Assembly (NCBI RefSeq): GCF_004307455.1
Contig: NZ_SEWX01000008.1
Location: 310,001-374,000 of the forward strand
From: Aquirufa nivalisilvae
GTDB lineage: Bacteria > Bacteroidota > Bacteroidia > Cytophagales > Spirosomataceae
Direction of reading: 5' to 3'
DNA length: 64,000 nucleotides
A program made the translations under genes and the position numbers. Of this stretch, positions 27,149 to 37,810 are shown piece by piece; positions within the stretch are counted from its first letter, which is position 1, and each line of letters starts with the position of its first letter. The notes beneath the pieces were generated by a model. The model saw nothing but the letters and a program-made list of their open reading frames with translations. It was not told where the DNA came from and ran no database searches.

Positions 27149-29977
27149 TTAATACGCCACAACAACAGCTCCACGTAAGGTCATAACACCTTTTTCTGGG
27201 AAGTTTTCGGGAGTCGATTGATATTGAATTACCCATGCATAGGTATCTGGAGGAACTAATTGTCCATTGAATTTCCCATCCCAAGATAATTCTGCCGAAT
27301 TAGAACTCTGCTTAGAAAAAAGCATTTCTCCCCAGCGATTAAATATTTGAACATTGACAATCTGGGTTCTAGCAGGGTTCTTAGGAATCGGATTGAAGGT
27401 ATCATTTTTCCCATCCCCATTGGGAGTAAATATCGATGGAGCAAAAACCAAAGGTTCGCATTTATCCGGCACCTCATATGTACTAGATGTGATACAACCA
27501 TCAGCATCTTTAATTTCTACTTGATAAGTACCATTTCGATTAATTTTGGCATAGTTCAAATTCAAGGCACTGACTATGGCTGAATTAGGTGACCAAGCAA
27601 AGGTAAAATCTCGACTATTTCCTGCTATTTGTAATATAGCTTGTGGAGTTACTTCATCCATACAAATGAAATAATCCTTTTTAGGAAAGAAATATTCATT
27701 GGTTAAGAAATTAACCTGTGTTTTTTTAGTGACAGAACAACCTGTTGCGGTATCAGTCACCACTACTTCATAAGCACCTCCTGGCTTTGGAACAACTATC
27801 TCCGGAGTCTTATCTTTTGAACTCCATTCAAAAGTCAAGGTCTTTTGAGGAGGAAGCTTATCTAATTTAACTTTGGCATTATCCTTGCAGATGCTATTAT
27901 ACTCCTCTTTTAAACTAAGAGGCTCCATGATTTGAATATCAAATTCCTGCGCATCCAAAAGAAAATCCTTCACACAAACATTGGAAATAGCTGCTGTAAT
28001 GACATATTTTCCCGCATCCTTAAATTTGTGTTTCATGACATCCCCTTCATAAGAATAATAAAGCGTTCCTTCTGGATTTAAGGGAACCGTTAAACCTGTA
28101 TTTGTGGGAAAAGGACTCAGAGTTGTCTTATATATTTTCCATACAATTTTGTCATTGTTCATGGGGTCGCATAGTTTTTTATCGACCTTATAGCTAAAGG
28201 TAGTTCCCTCACATGATTGCTTGATGCTCGGCGGGCTACTTGGATTTGGAGGAGAGGGAATGGATGGGGGAAGTCCCAACTGGCTGGTCACATTGGTAGG
28301 AAAGGTAACTGCATTCGGTTCATACTTCGCTCGCTTAAGTGAGTCGGCATTACTTATTAAATCATTGGTCTTAGTAATTTTTCCTAAAGTTGAACTTCCT
28401 TCAATTGCCACAAAGATGATCGTATTATACACGGGATCAATCTGCAATGCCCCTATTTTAGCTAAAGTATCTAACAATACCCTTTTAGATGCCAAAATGG
28501 TATCTGCATTATTTTTGGATATATTAAACTGCAAAATTTGAGAATTGATAGTCTTCCCATCTCCTTGCATCGATACGTAAAGCACTTTTTTATCTTGAGA
28601 ATATTCCACCCCATAAATGGTAGGTGGCGAAGCTCCTAAATCTAATGTGGTTAAATATGTTGGTTTACCTTTACCAGAAGCATCATAATCAAACAAATCC
28701 AACTTGTTGGTTGGAGGTCCAGGAATTACTACAGCCATCTTACTCCAATCGGTTGAAATTTTGGTATAACCAGCTGAACTAGTTAAGCTGGTAGACCCAG
28801 AAGGGCTGGTAATAGTTGGAGCAGAAATACCTGCATCAGATACCTTGAAAGTGCGTATGGTATTGCTATTAGCATCTTGAGAAATCAACCAATAAAAACC
28901 AGAACCTCCCTGTGAGGCGACTAAACGTTCGGTACTTGGGACAGGACTCAATAATTGATTGATAACAGATAATCCCCCTTTCCCTTTGTTCAGCTTCATA
29001 TCCACAATACTGTAATAAATCTGATTTTCATTCGCTGCATTTTTCTTCAATGTGAAAATATAATACTCCGATTGGCAGCCTTTACAGGAAGTTTTAGGCA
29101 TAGTTGTCACCCCTTGAGAATTACTAATATCGCCATTGATTAAAGCAGCAGGATCTTTGGTGTAAGTAATGGGATTATTATTGCGGTCAAAGACTTTTTG
29201 ACCATCCGTGTAATAGATGATACTGTTAGTTTGATCTGTCATAACAGCCACACCATTAGGCACATTAATTCGGCCAGTGGTGGGAGTTGGGTTATCTGGA
29301 TTTTCAAATTTCACTCCAGCACTGCTTCCAAAATACCAAGCTGGAGGAGCTTTCAATAATACTTGATTGGGATCTCTCTCCCCACAAATATCAATCTGCA
29401 TTTTGGCTTCGGCAGAACAACCCGACTGAGGTTCGGTTATTTTCACGGAATAACAGCCTGATTCTCTTACTTTGATGGTATCTGTCGTTTGCCCCTTAGG
29501 ATACCACAACACCTCAATGGGATAAGACGGCCTCCCCACTTTTTGAAAGGCATTCAAAACCAATTCTTGCCCTAAACAAATCGTTTTTTTTACTTCAGAT
29601 GTATCTTTTCCCAAATATATGTAAGGCAATTTTCCAATGATTACTTTTTCAGTTAAAACCACAGGAGGAGTATTTGCTACTGGACTTTGGATAGCCACCT
29701 TAACCGTATAAGTACCTGGCATGCAATACTGATGTACACCCGTTGCCGAGCTTTTTTTATCACCTGGAGCAGATGGTTCACCAAAATCCCATGAAAAAGT
29801 AGTACCTGTTGGAAAATGTTCTGTCAATTCAAAGACAGTTGCCATATCAGGATTAACCCCTTTTTCACAGTTGGCGCATTGAGTAATACAATTGTTGCGA
29901 AAAACAATTTTGGGATCCGAAAATGCTCGGAAAGAAACAAGCCAAACCAGAAAAAGAAATAGATACTTTTTAATCAT
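27149..29977 (-). CDS. large exported PKD-repeat protein with T9SS type B C-terminal signal
   Basis: A 942-aa surface or secreted protein. A signal peptide (MIKKYLFLFLVWLVSFRAFS) is followed by a PKD-like domain (about residues 40-115, FSWDFGEPSAPG and PGTYTVKVAI), an Ig-like/SprB-like segment (about 120-195), a beta-propeller-like region starting at APPAWYFGSSAGVKF (about 210-570), and a second PKD/Ig block (about 590-840). It ends with the gliding-motility-associated C-terminal domain (APSIFTPNGDGKNDTFNPIP ... IFNRWGEMLF ... WDGKFNGQ ... PDTYAWVIQY), the type B signal for the type IX secretion system. A PorP/SprF-family gene is divergent, 85 bp away; such pairs are known as cargo and dedicated outer-membrane partner. 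The role (adhesion, motility or binding) is unknown. Confidence 0.9.
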   Translation of the reverse strand: MIKKYLFLFLVWLVSFRAFSDPKIVFRNNCITQCANCEKGVNPDMATVFELTEHFPTGTTFSWDFGEPSAPGDKKSSATGVHQYCMPGTYTVKVAIQSPVANTPPVVLTEKVIIGKLPYIYLGKDTSEVKKTICLGQELVLNAFQKVGRPSYPIEVLWYPKGQTTDTIKVRESGCYSVKITEPQSGCSAEAKMQIDICGERDPNQVLLKAPPAWYFGSSAGVKFENPDNPTPTTGRINVPNGVAVMTDQTNSIIYYTDGQKVFDRNNNPITYTKDPAALINGDISNSQGVTTMPKTSCKGCQSEYYIFTLKKNAANENQIYYSIVDMKLNKGKGGLSVINQLLSPVPSTERLVASQGGSGFYWLISQDANSNTIRTFKVSDAGISAPTITSPSGSTSLTSSAGYTKISTDWSKMAVVIPGPPTNKLDLFDYDASGKGKPTYLTTLDLGASPPTIYGVEYSQDKKVLYVSMQGDGKTINSQILQFNISKNNADTILASKRVLLDTLAKIGALQIDPVYNTIIFVAIEGSSTLGKITKTNDLISNADSLKRAKYEPNAVTFPTNVTSQLGLPPSIPSPPNPSSPPSIKQSCEGTTFSYKVDKKLCDPMNNDKIVWKIYKTTLSPFPTNTGLTVPLNPEGTLYYSYEGDVMKHKFKDAGKYVITAAISNVCVKDFLLDAQEFDIQIMEPLSLKEEYNSICKDNAKVKLDKLPPQKTLTFEWSSKDKTPEIVVPKPGGAYEVVVTDTATGCSVTKKTQVNFLTNEYFFPKKDYFICMDEVTPQAILQIAGNSRDFTFAWSPNSAIVSALNLNYAKINRNGTYQVEIKDADGCITSSTYEVPDKCEPLVFAPSIFTPNGDGKNDTFNPIPKNPARTQIVNVQIFNRWGEMLFSKQSSNSAELSWDGKFNGQLVPPDTYAWVIQYQSTPENFPEKGVMTLRGAVVVAY

Positions 29978-30062
29978 TCAAGAGGTAGGCAAGTACATGG
30001 ATTAAGCACAAAATAACGTAAAATATTGGTTTTTGAAAAGCTAAGTACTAAATTGCTTGGCT

Positions 30063-31148
30063 ATGCGACGTAAACTCGGATCATACCGTATTGTTTTTTT
30101 CTTTTTTGGCGCATTTCTGATGGGTCCATTAAAAGTACTTGCACAAGACCCTCAGCTTTCGCAATTCTATTCAGCTCCGCTTTTAATTTCACCAGCTTTT
30201 GCTGGAATTAATAATACATCTAAGATTAATTTCAATCATCGAAATCAATGGCCCAATCTTAGTTCAAGTTATCAATTTTCTTCCTTAACGGCTGATATCA
30301 ATTTCTCTCATATAAATAGTGGTGTGGGATTGGTGATGACTACGGATAAACAATTTTCCAATTTACAAACGACATCCATTGGTTTACAGTATGCCTATCA
30401 CATCAATTTAGCGGAAGAAAGTTCTATTTCCGTAGGTATACAAAGTTCCTATGTCAACCGAGGATTAGATTATTCGAATTTGATTTTTGGAGATCAATTT
30501 AACACGAACAATGGGAGTATCAATCAAAACAGTGATGACCCTATTCTGAAAAATTGGGAGAAAAATGGGGCTTCTACTAATTACACGGACTTTTCAACAG
30601 GAGCTATGTTGAATCTAAGAAACTCATGGGTAGGATTATCTGTACATCATTTAAACACACCAAATCAATCATTATCGAGTAGAACATCCACTATTATTTC
30701 ACCTGTGGCGATGAAATTTAGTATTCAATTGGGTACAAAGATTATGCTAGAAGACAGTTATTTCGAACAAAATTCTTATCGGGCCCGAAATACTGAAAAA
30801 AGCATCAGTCCTGTTTTAAATTACAAACATCAAGGAACATTTGACCAATTGGATTTAGGGGCATATTTGACGCTTTCACCCATTGTTTTAGGGGCTTGGT
30901 ACCGAGGTGTTCCCATTAAAAAAAGCAGTGATGGAATCATGAATAGTCGAGAATCCATTGTAGCTTTAGTGGGTTACCGACTAGATAATTTCTCGGTTGG
31001 CTATTCCTATGATTTAACTATTTCAAACCTAGGTTTACCTTCTGGAGGAGCCCATGAAATTTCGATTGCCTATTTATTTGATTGGGACATATCCTTGAAA
31101 AAACCGTATTTAAAGATAAAACGAACTTTGGCTTGTCCTAAATTTTAA
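30063..31148 (+). CDS. PorP/SprF-family type IX secretion membrane protein
   Basis: An outer-membrane barrel protein of 361 aa with a signal peptide ending FLMGPLKVLAQ and the family's characteristic opening QDPQLSQFYSAPLLISPAFA, followed by NFNHRNQWPNL. Later segments alternate in barrel style (VGIQSSYVNRGLDYSN, LGAYLTLSPIVLGAWYRG, FSVGYSYDLTISNLG). PorP/SprF proteins associate with type B T9SS cargo such as SprB. The ATG at 30063 is preferred to the TTG two codons earlier. It is divergent from the type B cargo gene. The core T9SS machinery (gldKLMN, sprA) is not in the window. Confidence 0.9.
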   Translation: MRRKLGSYRIVFFFFGAFLMGPLKVLAQDPQLSQFYSAPLLISPAFAGINNTSKINFNHRNQWPNLSSSYQFSSLTADINFSHINSGVGLVMTTDKQFSNLQTTSIGLQYAYHINLAEESSISVGIQSSYVNRGLDYSNLIFGDQFNTNNGSINQNSDDPILKNWEKNGASTNYTDFSTGAMLNLRNSWVGLSVHHLNTPNQSLSSRTSTIISPVAMKFSIQLGTKIMLEDSYFEQNSYRARNTEKSISPVLNYKHQGTFDQLDLGAYLTLSPIVLGAWYRGVPIKKSSDGIMNSRESIVALVGYRLDNFSVGYSYDLTISNLGLPSGGAHEISIAYLFDWDISLKKPYLKIKRTLACPKF

Positions 31149-31206
31149 TTCGAGCCCCCTTTAAGTAAATAATAAATAATAAGCACCTTCAGTAATAAAA
31201 AAGGCT

Positions 31207-31214
31207 TAATTTTG
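31207..31214 (+). promoter_or_regulatory. candidate -7 box of the polysaccharide-export pair
   Basis: TAATTTTG matches TAnnTTTG exactly and is 30 nt before the ATG at 31245. The -33 region (near 31185) has only a weak match. Confidence 0.45.
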
Positions 31215-31244
31215 TATAAATACAGTAGTTCATTTCCTTAGTCT

Positions 31245-33788
31245 ATGAGATTTTTCAAAAAAACACAGCATACATATCGCCTCTTCATATTACTATTAGT
31301 ATGCCTAGTTAGCCTTGCATCATTTGCTCAAACTACGACACAAAGCAAAAAAAATGTAGATGATTTGACAGAAGATGAAGTCGCACAGTTTTATCAAAAA
31401 GCTGTGGACAGTGGCATGTCAGAAATGCAAATCGAAAAAGCTGCAAAAGCACAAGGTTACACTGCAGCTGATATTGCAAAAATGAGAGATAAACTTAACA
31501 AGCTCACAACTACCCCAAAATCTGGGAATAAAATTGAATCTTCCGAAAACGCAGGAAATAGAGTTACCAATGGAAAATTGAGTAAACCTAAAAAAGATGA
31601 AAATTCTACTGAAACTAAAAATGCCAATTCAGTTGAAAATCCTAACACTCCTAATAATCCTAAATTAAAAAAGTCCTTAGACGAACAAATTTTCACACCA
31701 GAAGAAAGAATATTTTTAGCACAACCGTTAAACGTGTATAATGATAGTTTAGTTAAAGTCTATAAAGAGTTACAATTAAGAAGATCAAGTGCATTAGAAA
31801 AAGTAATATACGGAGCTGATTTGTTTGACACTGAAACCTTAAACTTCGAGCCAGACCTCAAAATTGCCACACCAAGCAATTATCTATTAGGTCCTGAAGA
31901 TGAACTTAATATTGACATATTTGGAGATGTCCTCGATAATTTCAAAGTGAAAGTCAGTACAGAAGGTACTGTCAAAATCCTCAATTTAAGCCCTATTTAT
32001 GTAAATGGTTTGAGTATAGATGCCGCATCAAATAGAATTATTGGAAGACTTCGACAATTATATCAGGGATTAAATAAACCAGGAAGTGGTTCATCTGCTC
32101 AAGTTACTTTAGGAAATGTACGAAGCATTAGAGTCACATTAACTGGTGAAGTAAAGTTTCCCGGAAGTTATACTGTTTCATCTCTTGCGACCATATTTAA
32201 TGCGCTATATTTAGCAGGTGGACCCAGTTCAAGTGGATCTTATCGAAATATCCGATTAATTCGAGGGAATAAAACAATTAGAACCTTAGACTTATATGAT
32301 TTTCTCTTAAAAGCAGATCAAAAAGATAATATTCATTTACAAGATCAGGATATCATTCGAATATCTGATTATGAAACGAGAGTCGAATTAATTGGTGAAG
32401 TTAAACGACCAATGATCTTTGAAACAATCAAAGGAGAAACATTAAAAGATGTATTGCGCTTTGCTGGAGGATTTACCAATAAAGCTTATACTTATTCTAT
32501 TCCAGTTACAAGAAATACTTCAAGAGAATTGAAGCTTATGAATGTAACTCAAGACGAGGTATCTAATTTTTTACCCCAAAATGGAGATAAATATGTCATT
32601 GGTGCTATCATTGAAAGGTTTGAAAATAGAGTAGAAATTGAAGGAGCGGTATTTAGGCCGGGTATGTATGCCTTAGAAAACGGAGTAAATACAGTTAAAG
32701 AGTTAATTAAACGAGCTGAAGGTGCAAGAGAAGATGCCTTCCTTAATAGGGTTACCATTACTCGCAGACAAGAAAATTTTGAACCTCAAATCATCTCCAT
32801 TGATTTAGGGAAAATTTTACGCGGGGAAGTAGCTGACATTCCATTACAAAGAGAAGATGTCATCAAAGTATTCAGTATTTCCAATTTAAAAGAGAAAAGA
32901 ATTGTCAGTATTTTCGGAGAAGTTAACCAAGAGGGTGAGTTTGAATATAAGGAGGGGATGAAGGTTGGAGATTTGATTTTATTGGCTAAAGGTTTCAAAG
33001 ATGGAGCAAGTTTTTCCAAATTAGAATTAGCTAGAAGAGTTGTAACTCATGGATTAGGCTCTATTTCAGATGATAAAATTGAAATCAAAACATTTAACAT
33101 TGATGGAAACCTTCAACTATCCAATGAAGGAAATCAATATATATTAACTCCATTTGATATACTATCGATACGTCGATCACCTGATTATGAGGATCAAAGA
33201 TATATTTCTATTCAAGGAATGGTGAACTATCCTGGGGTTTATGCACTTAAAAATAATCAGAAAAAAATATCAGATTTTATCGAATTATCAGGTGGACTCA
33301 AAGCAGGAGCATTTTTAGAAGGAGCTCAATTATACAGACATTCGGAAATTGTTGGGATCAATATTGAAGAAATTATTGCTAATCCAAATTCTAAAGACAA
33401 CATGTATTTGATGGCTTTAGATTCGGTATATGTTCCAAGAATTGATCAAACAGTTAAACTTTCGGGTGCTCTTCAGAACCCAATTTCTGTAACCTATAAG
33501 CCTTACTTTAAATTGAGCGATTATATTTCTGAAGCGGGAGGATTTTCTCCTAATGCGATTAAAAGTCATGTTTATGTAAAAAATCCTAATGGAATTTCTA
33601 GTAGGACCAAGAAGTTTCTCTTTTTCAAGAGTTACCCCAAGGTTTTACCAGGTTCAGAAATTATTGTTGATGGAATTCCACTTGGTGCAAAGAAAGGTCT
33701 AACTACAGCAGAAATTATGGGTTTAACAACTAGCTTAACCTCATTCTCATTAACCTTGGTTTACTTAATTAATCAATTAGCCAAATAA
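31245..33788 (+). CDS. Wza-like outer-membrane polysaccharide export protein with multiple SLBB domains
   Basis: An 847-aa exporter component. After a signal peptide (ending LVSLASFAQ) comes a charged segment with a short helix (DLTEDEVAQFYQKAVDSGMS) and a low-complexity Lys/Asn/Glu linker (about residues 85-150). The poly-export domain (YLLGPEDELNIDIFGDV, near residue 213) precedes a run of about six beta-grasp SLBB repeats with the periodic (I/V)xxxGxVxxPGxY pattern (VTLTGEVKFPGSYTV, VELIGEVKRPMIFE, VEIEGAVFRPGMYAL, VSIFGEVNQEGEFEY, ISIQGMVNYPGVYAL, VKLSGALQNPISVTY). A hydrophobic C-terminal helix closes it. E. coli Wza is less than half this size, with fewer SLBB domains. A Wzz-like gene follows 9 nt later, so the two should span the envelope together. 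Confidence 0.9.
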   Translation: MRFFKKTQHTYRLFILLLVCLVSLASFAQTTTQSKKNVDDLTEDEVAQFYQKAVDSGMSEMQIEKAAKAQGYTAADIAKMRDKLNKLTTTPKSGNKIESSENAGNRVTNGKLSKPKKDENSTETKNANSVENPNTPNNPKLKKSLDEQIFTPEERIFLAQPLNVYNDSLVKVYKELQLRRSSALEKVIYGADLFDTETLNFEPDLKIATPSNYLLGPEDELNIDIFGDVLDNFKVKVSTEGTVKILNLSPIYVNGLSIDAASNRIIGRLRQLYQGLNKPGSGSSAQVTLGNVRSIRVTLTGEVKFPGSYTVSSLATIFNALYLAGGPSSSGSYRNIRLIRGNKTIRTLDLYDFLLKADQKDNIHLQDQDIIRISDYETRVELIGEVKRPMIFETIKGETLKDVLRFAGGFTNKAYTYSIPVTRNTSRELKLMNVTQDEVSNFLPQNGDKYVIGAIIERFENRVEIEGAVFRPGMYALENGVNTVKELIKRAEGAREDAFLNRVTITRRQENFEPQIISIDLGKILRGEVADIPLQREDVIKVFSISNLKEKRIVSIFGEVNQEGEFEYKEGMKVGDLILLAKGFKDGASFSKLELARRVVTHGLGSISDDKIEIKTFNIDGNLQLSNEGNQYILTPFDILSIRRSPDYEDQRYISIQGMVNYPGVYALKNNQKKISDFIELSGGLKAGAFLEGAQLYRHSEIVGINIEEIIANPNSKDNMYLMALDSVYVPRIDQTVKLSGALQNPISVTYKPYFKLSDYISEAGGFSPNAIKSHVYVKNPNGISSRTKKFLFFKSYPKVLPGSEIIVDGIPLGAKKGLTTAEIMGLTTSLTSFSLTLVYLINQLAK

Positions 33789-33797
33789 GCTTCATTA

Positions 33798-34892
33798 ATG
33801 TCCAAAGATAGCATACATAATAGTCCAATTGAACAAGAGGATATCTCTATTAACATAGCTGAAATCTTTCAAGCCATCAAATCTCATTTTATTTTAATTG
33901 TAGCTATATCGGTAACCTTTGCGGCTTTAGGGGCTGTTTATTCATTAACCATTCCTAATGAATATCAATCCAATGTGAAATTATTACCAGAAATTGATGC
34001 TAAATCTAGTGGGAGCAATTTAGGAGGACTTAAATCATTGGCCGGTTTGGCTGGGGTTGATATAGGTGGAGGGTCAGGTGTAGATGTTGTTAGACCAGAA
34101 ATATATCCAAGTGTATTACAAAGTACTCCGTTTCTTCGAGAAGCATTAAAGAGCAAGGTGTTTGTTCAAAAAAGAAAAAAATGGATGACTGTATTTGATT
34201 ACATTGTTACTTCCCCAGAACTGCCCCCAATCCAAATCTTCTCCAAAGATAAATCTAAGCGAAAACAAGAAGAGGCTTTAACTATTCCAAAAGAAGGCTT
34301 ATCACCTGAATTAATCAATCTAAGTCGGTTGGAATTAATAGGAATTACCAATTTAAGAAATAGAATTTCTGCTGAAACGGATAAAAAAAATGGGATGGTA
34401 ACAATTACTGTCAAATTAACTGATCCTATTGCTACAGCCATGCTTATTAATTTCACTCAGAATTACTTGACAAAATATGTTTCAAGTTATCGAACAGAAA
34501 AAGCAAGAAAAGAATTGAAATTTTTACAAGATCGACATGCTGAATCTAGAAAAACGTACGACAATGCTTTAAGTAGATTATCCACTTACAAAGACCAACA
34601 TCGAAATACTTTCTTACAAGTAGCCAAAGATCAAGAAAAGAAACTCCAATATGAGGTTGATTTGGCATTCAATATCTATTCCAGTATCAGTACTCAAATG
34701 GCCGATGCAGCAGTTAAAATACAAAGAGAAACCCCTGTATTTAAAGTATTAGAACCAGCACAAGTTGCCCTTGAAAAATCTGAACCAAAACGAAGTCTAA
34801 TTACCATTGGATTCCTATTTTTCGGAGTATTTATATCTCTCGTAATTGTATTTTTTAGGACAGTTAATTTGAAACAATTATTAGATAAATAA
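33798..34892 (+). CDS. Wzz-type chain-length/co-polymerase protein without kinase domain
   Basis: An inner-membrane polysaccharide co-polymerase of 364 aa. The N-terminal Wzz domain spans the first transmembrane helix (SHFILIVAISVTFAALGAVYSL) and the following IPNEYQSNVKLLPE. A Gly/Ser/Leu-rich stretch (GSNLGGLKSLAGLAGVDIGG) is typical of the Bacteroidota Wzz group, a coiled-coil periplasmic part (about residues 225-300) follows, and a second helix (LITIGFLFFGVFISLVIVFF) lies near the C-terminus. There is no fused tyrosine-kinase domain and no separate kinase gene nearby. Its start is 9 nt after the SLBB gene, and a strong terminator follows. Confidence 0.9.
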   Translation: MSKDSIHNSPIEQEDISINIAEIFQAIKSHFILIVAISVTFAALGAVYSLTIPNEYQSNVKLLPEIDAKSSGSNLGGLKSLAGLAGVDIGGGSGVDVVRPEIYPSVLQSTPFLREALKSKVFVQKRKKWMTVFDYIVTSPELPPIQIFSKDKSKRKQEEALTIPKEGLSPELINLSRLELIGITNLRNRISAETDKKNGMVTITVKLTDPIATAMLINFTQNYLTKYVSSYRTEKARKELKFLQDRHAESRKTYDNALSRLSTYKDQHRNTFLQVAKDQEKKLQYEVDLAFNIYSSISTQMADAAVKIQRETPVFKVLEPAQVALEKSEPKRSLITIGFLFFGVFISLVIVFFRTVNLKQLLDK

Positions 34893-34912
34893 AACTACTT
34901 CCTTTCTATCAC

Positions 34913-34945
34913 AAAAAAGGCCGATTCTTTCGAATCGGCCTTTTT
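34913..34945. terminator. strong bidirectional intrinsic terminator
   Basis: AAAAAGGCCGATTC (34914-34927), loop TTTC, GAATCGGCCTTTTT (34932-34945): a perfect 14-bp stem with A and T tails. It serves the convergent wzz-like and infB genes. Confidence 0.92.
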
Positions 34946-34964
34946 ATATTTAATACCTTAAAAT

Positions 34965-37769
34965 CTATTTTAAGGTACGTTTTACTTCCTTCATTTCATA
35001 ACACTCAATGGTGTCTCCAACTTCTAAATCATTGAAGTTCTTAACAGACAATCCACATTCATATCCAAATTTAACTTCGGCTACATCATCTTTGAAACGT
35101 TTCAAGGCTGAAATTTCACCTTCATGAACCACCACAAAGTCACGAATTACACGAATCTTATTGGCACGTTTAACCGTTCCATCCAATACATAACAACCCG
35201 CTACTGTACCAATTTTTGAAATTTTGAATACATCACGCACTTCAATATTCGAAGTAATAACTTCTTCAAATGTTGGAGCCAACATACCTTCCATAGCCGC
35301 CTTGATTTCATCGATTGCTTGGTAGATAATAGAATAGTTTCTAATTTCAATCTGCTCAGCTTCAGCCAATTTACGGGCATTCACAGAAGGACGAACTTGG
35401 AAAGCAATAATTACTGCATCTGAAGTAGAAGCCAAAGCTACATCAGATTCTGAAACCTGACCTACTCCTTTGTGAATAATTCTCACCTGAACTTCTTCAG
35501 TAGATAGCTTTAATAAGGAATCAGACAAAGCTTCTACGGAACCATCCACGTCACCTTTCACAATCACATTCAATTCACGGAAGGTCCCGATTGCCTTACG
35601 GCGACCAATCTCTTCTAAAGTAATGTGTTTTCTAGTACGTAATGATTGCTCACGTAAAATTTGCTCACGCTTATTAGCAATTTCACGAGCTTCACGCTCA
35701 TTCTCTAAACAAAGTAATTTATCACCTGCTTGAGGAGCTCCATTTAAACCTAATACTTGAACAGGTGTAGATGGACCCGCTTTTTTAATTTTATTTCCGT
35801 GGTGATCAAACATAGCCTTTACACGACCATAGTTATCTCCAGCCAACATCATATCTCCAATGTTCAAAGTACCAGCTTGAATTAAAAGCGTAGTCACATA
35901 ACCACGGCCTTTGTCTAATTCTGCTTCAATGACAGAACCGATAGCTTTCTTATTTGGATTGGCTTTTAAATCTAGCAATTCTGCCTCCAACAATACCTTT
36001 TCCAATAAATCATCAATACCTAATCCTGACTTAGAAGAAATTTCTTGACATTGGTATTTACCACCCCAATCTTCCACTAACATATTCATGGCAGCTAACT
36101 CCTCACGAACTTTGTCTGGATTTGCACCATCTTTATCTACTTTAGAAAAAGCAAATACAATAGGTACACCAGCCACCATAGCATGGTTAATAGCCTCTTT
36201 GGTTTGTGGCATCACAGAATCATCCGCCGCAATTACAATGATTACAACGTCTGTAATTTTAGCACCCCTTGCACGCATCGCTGTAAAGGCTTCGTGACCA
36301 GGCGTATCTAAGAATGTTACTTTCTTACCCGATTCTGTTTGAACCGAATAAGCTCCAATATGTTGAGTAATACCTCCAGCTTCACCTGCAGCTACTTTGG
36401 CACGACGAATATAATCCAACAAGGATGTTTTACCGTGGTCAACGTGACCCATGATGGTCACAATTGGTGCTCTTGGAACTAAATCAGCCGGATCATCTTC
36501 AATTTCTACTTCAACAGCATCGATTTCTTCTTCTGCTGAAATAAAACTCACTTCAAATCCAAACTCATCTGCAATAATGGTAATCGCTTCGGCATCCAAA
36601 CGCTGATTGATCGAAACGAACATACCCAAACTCATACAAGTAGAAATTACTTCATTGACAGATACATCCATCAAAGAAGCTAAATCGCTCGCTGAAATAA
36701 ATTCGGTTACTTTTAAGATTTTTGATTCTTCATCCTCAGCTAATTGACGAGCCTCATCTGCTTCTGCACGCTCTCTACGCTTAACACGTCGCTTATCCGC
36801 CCCAAAGCTTTGCTTGTTGGTTGCACCTTGCAAGCGAGCCATCGTTGCTTTAATCTGCTCTTGAATATCTTTATCAGAAAGTTCTTCCTTAGGTCCTCCT
36901 GGTTTAGCACCTGGAGCAGCTGGTTTCTTTCCGAAATCCTTTTTCTTGAAGTCGCCTCCTCCTCCAGCTGGTGCCGGACGATTCGAAGTATCATTAGAAA
37001 CAGGTCTCTTTTCTTCTTTAATAATACGCTTTCTCTTGTGCTTTTTGTCACCCGAGCGATCACTTGGTGTAGGTAATTCAATTTTACCTAATACCGTTAA
37101 ACCTTTTAGGGTCTCCCCTTTCGCTTCAATCAACTCAATATCTGGTGTGGTTGACTCCACTACTGGAGGAACAACAGGTGCTACTGGAGCTACAGGTTTT
37201 GGTTCTTCCTTAACAGGCTCAACCGCTTCTTTAACTGGCTCTACTTGAGCTTCAGGCACAACGGGCACTACCGGCTCAACTACTTTTTCTTCTACTACTT
37301 TCGGCGCCTCCACTTGTTTCTCAACTGGCTTTGGCGCAATAGGATGGCCTTTTTTGTCTAAATCGATTCTACCCAAAACTTTTAAACCCATAGGTCTTGG
37401 TTCCTCTTCTTGTACTGGTTCAGGTTTTGCAACCTCCACTACGGGAACTTCAACAACTTTAACAGGTTCCGGAGCTGGAGCTACAACCTCTACAACAGGG
37501 ACTGGCTCAGGTTTTTTCTCCTCGACCGCAACAACAGGTTCTGGCACAACTACTTCTTCAACAGCTTTTTTAGGCGCTTCAGAAGCTTCCAGAATATGAT
37601 TCGCATCATATTCTCTAGCCAATAAGCTAAGCTGCTCAAAATTTAATTTGGCATTTGGGTTATTATCAATTTTGTGACCCTTAGCAGAAAGAAACTGAAG
37701 GATCGTAGACGTCCCCACGTTTATTTGTTTTGCTACAAGGCTCAATCGCATTGTCTTTTCTTCTGCCAT
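34965..37769 (-). CDS. infB: translation initiation factor IF-2
   Basis: The GTPase that brings fMet-tRNA to the 30S subunit, 934 aa. The N-terminal IF2-N domain ([25 protein letters not shown]...) is followed by a long low-complexity Pro/Glu/Val/Lys region (about residues 75-350). A second IF2-N segment precedes the GTP-binding domain with G1 [14 protein letters not shown] (near residue 438), G3 [17 protein letters not shown] and G4 [15 protein letters not shown], then the beta-barrel domains and the fMet-tRNA-binding C-terminus. Antisense ORFs over the low-complexity region are artefacts of its composition. It is the last gene of rimP-nusA-infB. Confidence 0.98.
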   Translation of the reverse strand: MAEEKTMRLSLVAKQINVGTSTILQFLSAKGHKIDNNPNAKLNFEQLSLLAREYDANHILEASEAPKKAVEEVVVPEPVVAVEEKKPEPVPVVEVVAPAPEPVKVVEVPVVEVAKPEPVQEEEPRPMGLKVLGRIDLDKKGHPIAPKPVEKQVEAPKVVEEKVVEPVVPVVPEAQVEPVKEAVEPVKEEPKPVAPVAPVVPPVVESTTPDIELIEAKGETLKGLTVLGKIELPTPSDRSGDKKHKRKRIIKEEKRPVSNDTSNRPAPAGGGGDFKKKDFGKKPAAPGAKPGGPKEELSDKDIQEQIKATMARLQGATNKQSFGADKRRVKRRERAEADEARQLAEDEESKILKVTEFISASDLASLMDVSVNEVISTCMSLGMFVSINQRLDAEAITIIADEFGFEVSFISAEEEIDAVEVEIEDDPADLVPRAPIVTIMGHVDHGKTSLLDYIRRAKVAAGEAGGITQHIGAYSVQTESGKKVTFLDTPGHEAFTAMRARGAKITDVVIIVIAADDSVMPQTKEAINHAMVAGVPIVFAFSKVDKDGANPDKVREELAAMNMLVEDWGGKYQCQEISSKSGLGIDDLLEKVLLEAELLDLKANPNKKAIGSVIEAELDKGRGYVTTLLIQAGTLNIGDMMLAGDNYGRVKAMFDHHGNKIKKAGPSTPVQVLGLNGAPQAGDKLLCLENEREAREIANKREQILREQSLRTRKHITLEEIGRRKAIGTFRELNVIVKGDVDGSVEALSDSLLKLSTEEVQVRIIHKGVGQVSESDVALASTSDAVIIAFQVRPSVNARKLAEAEQIEIRNYSIIYQAIDEIKAAMEGMLAPTFEEVITSNIEVRDVFKISKIGTVAGCYVLDGTVKRANKIRVIRDFVVVHEGEISALKRFKDDVAEVKFGYECGLSVKNFNDLEVGDTIECYEMKEVKRTLK

Positions 37770-37810
37770 AAAAATTACAAAATACTATAATTCATTCAAT
37801 GTGTTACAAC

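Noticed and set aside
36744-37599. Several plus-strand ORFs of 80-110 codons antisense to infB
   Set aside because: They lie over the low-complexity Pro/Glu/Val/Lys region of IF-2; their Ser/Thr- or Phe/Arg-rich sequence is a reflection of its codon composition.
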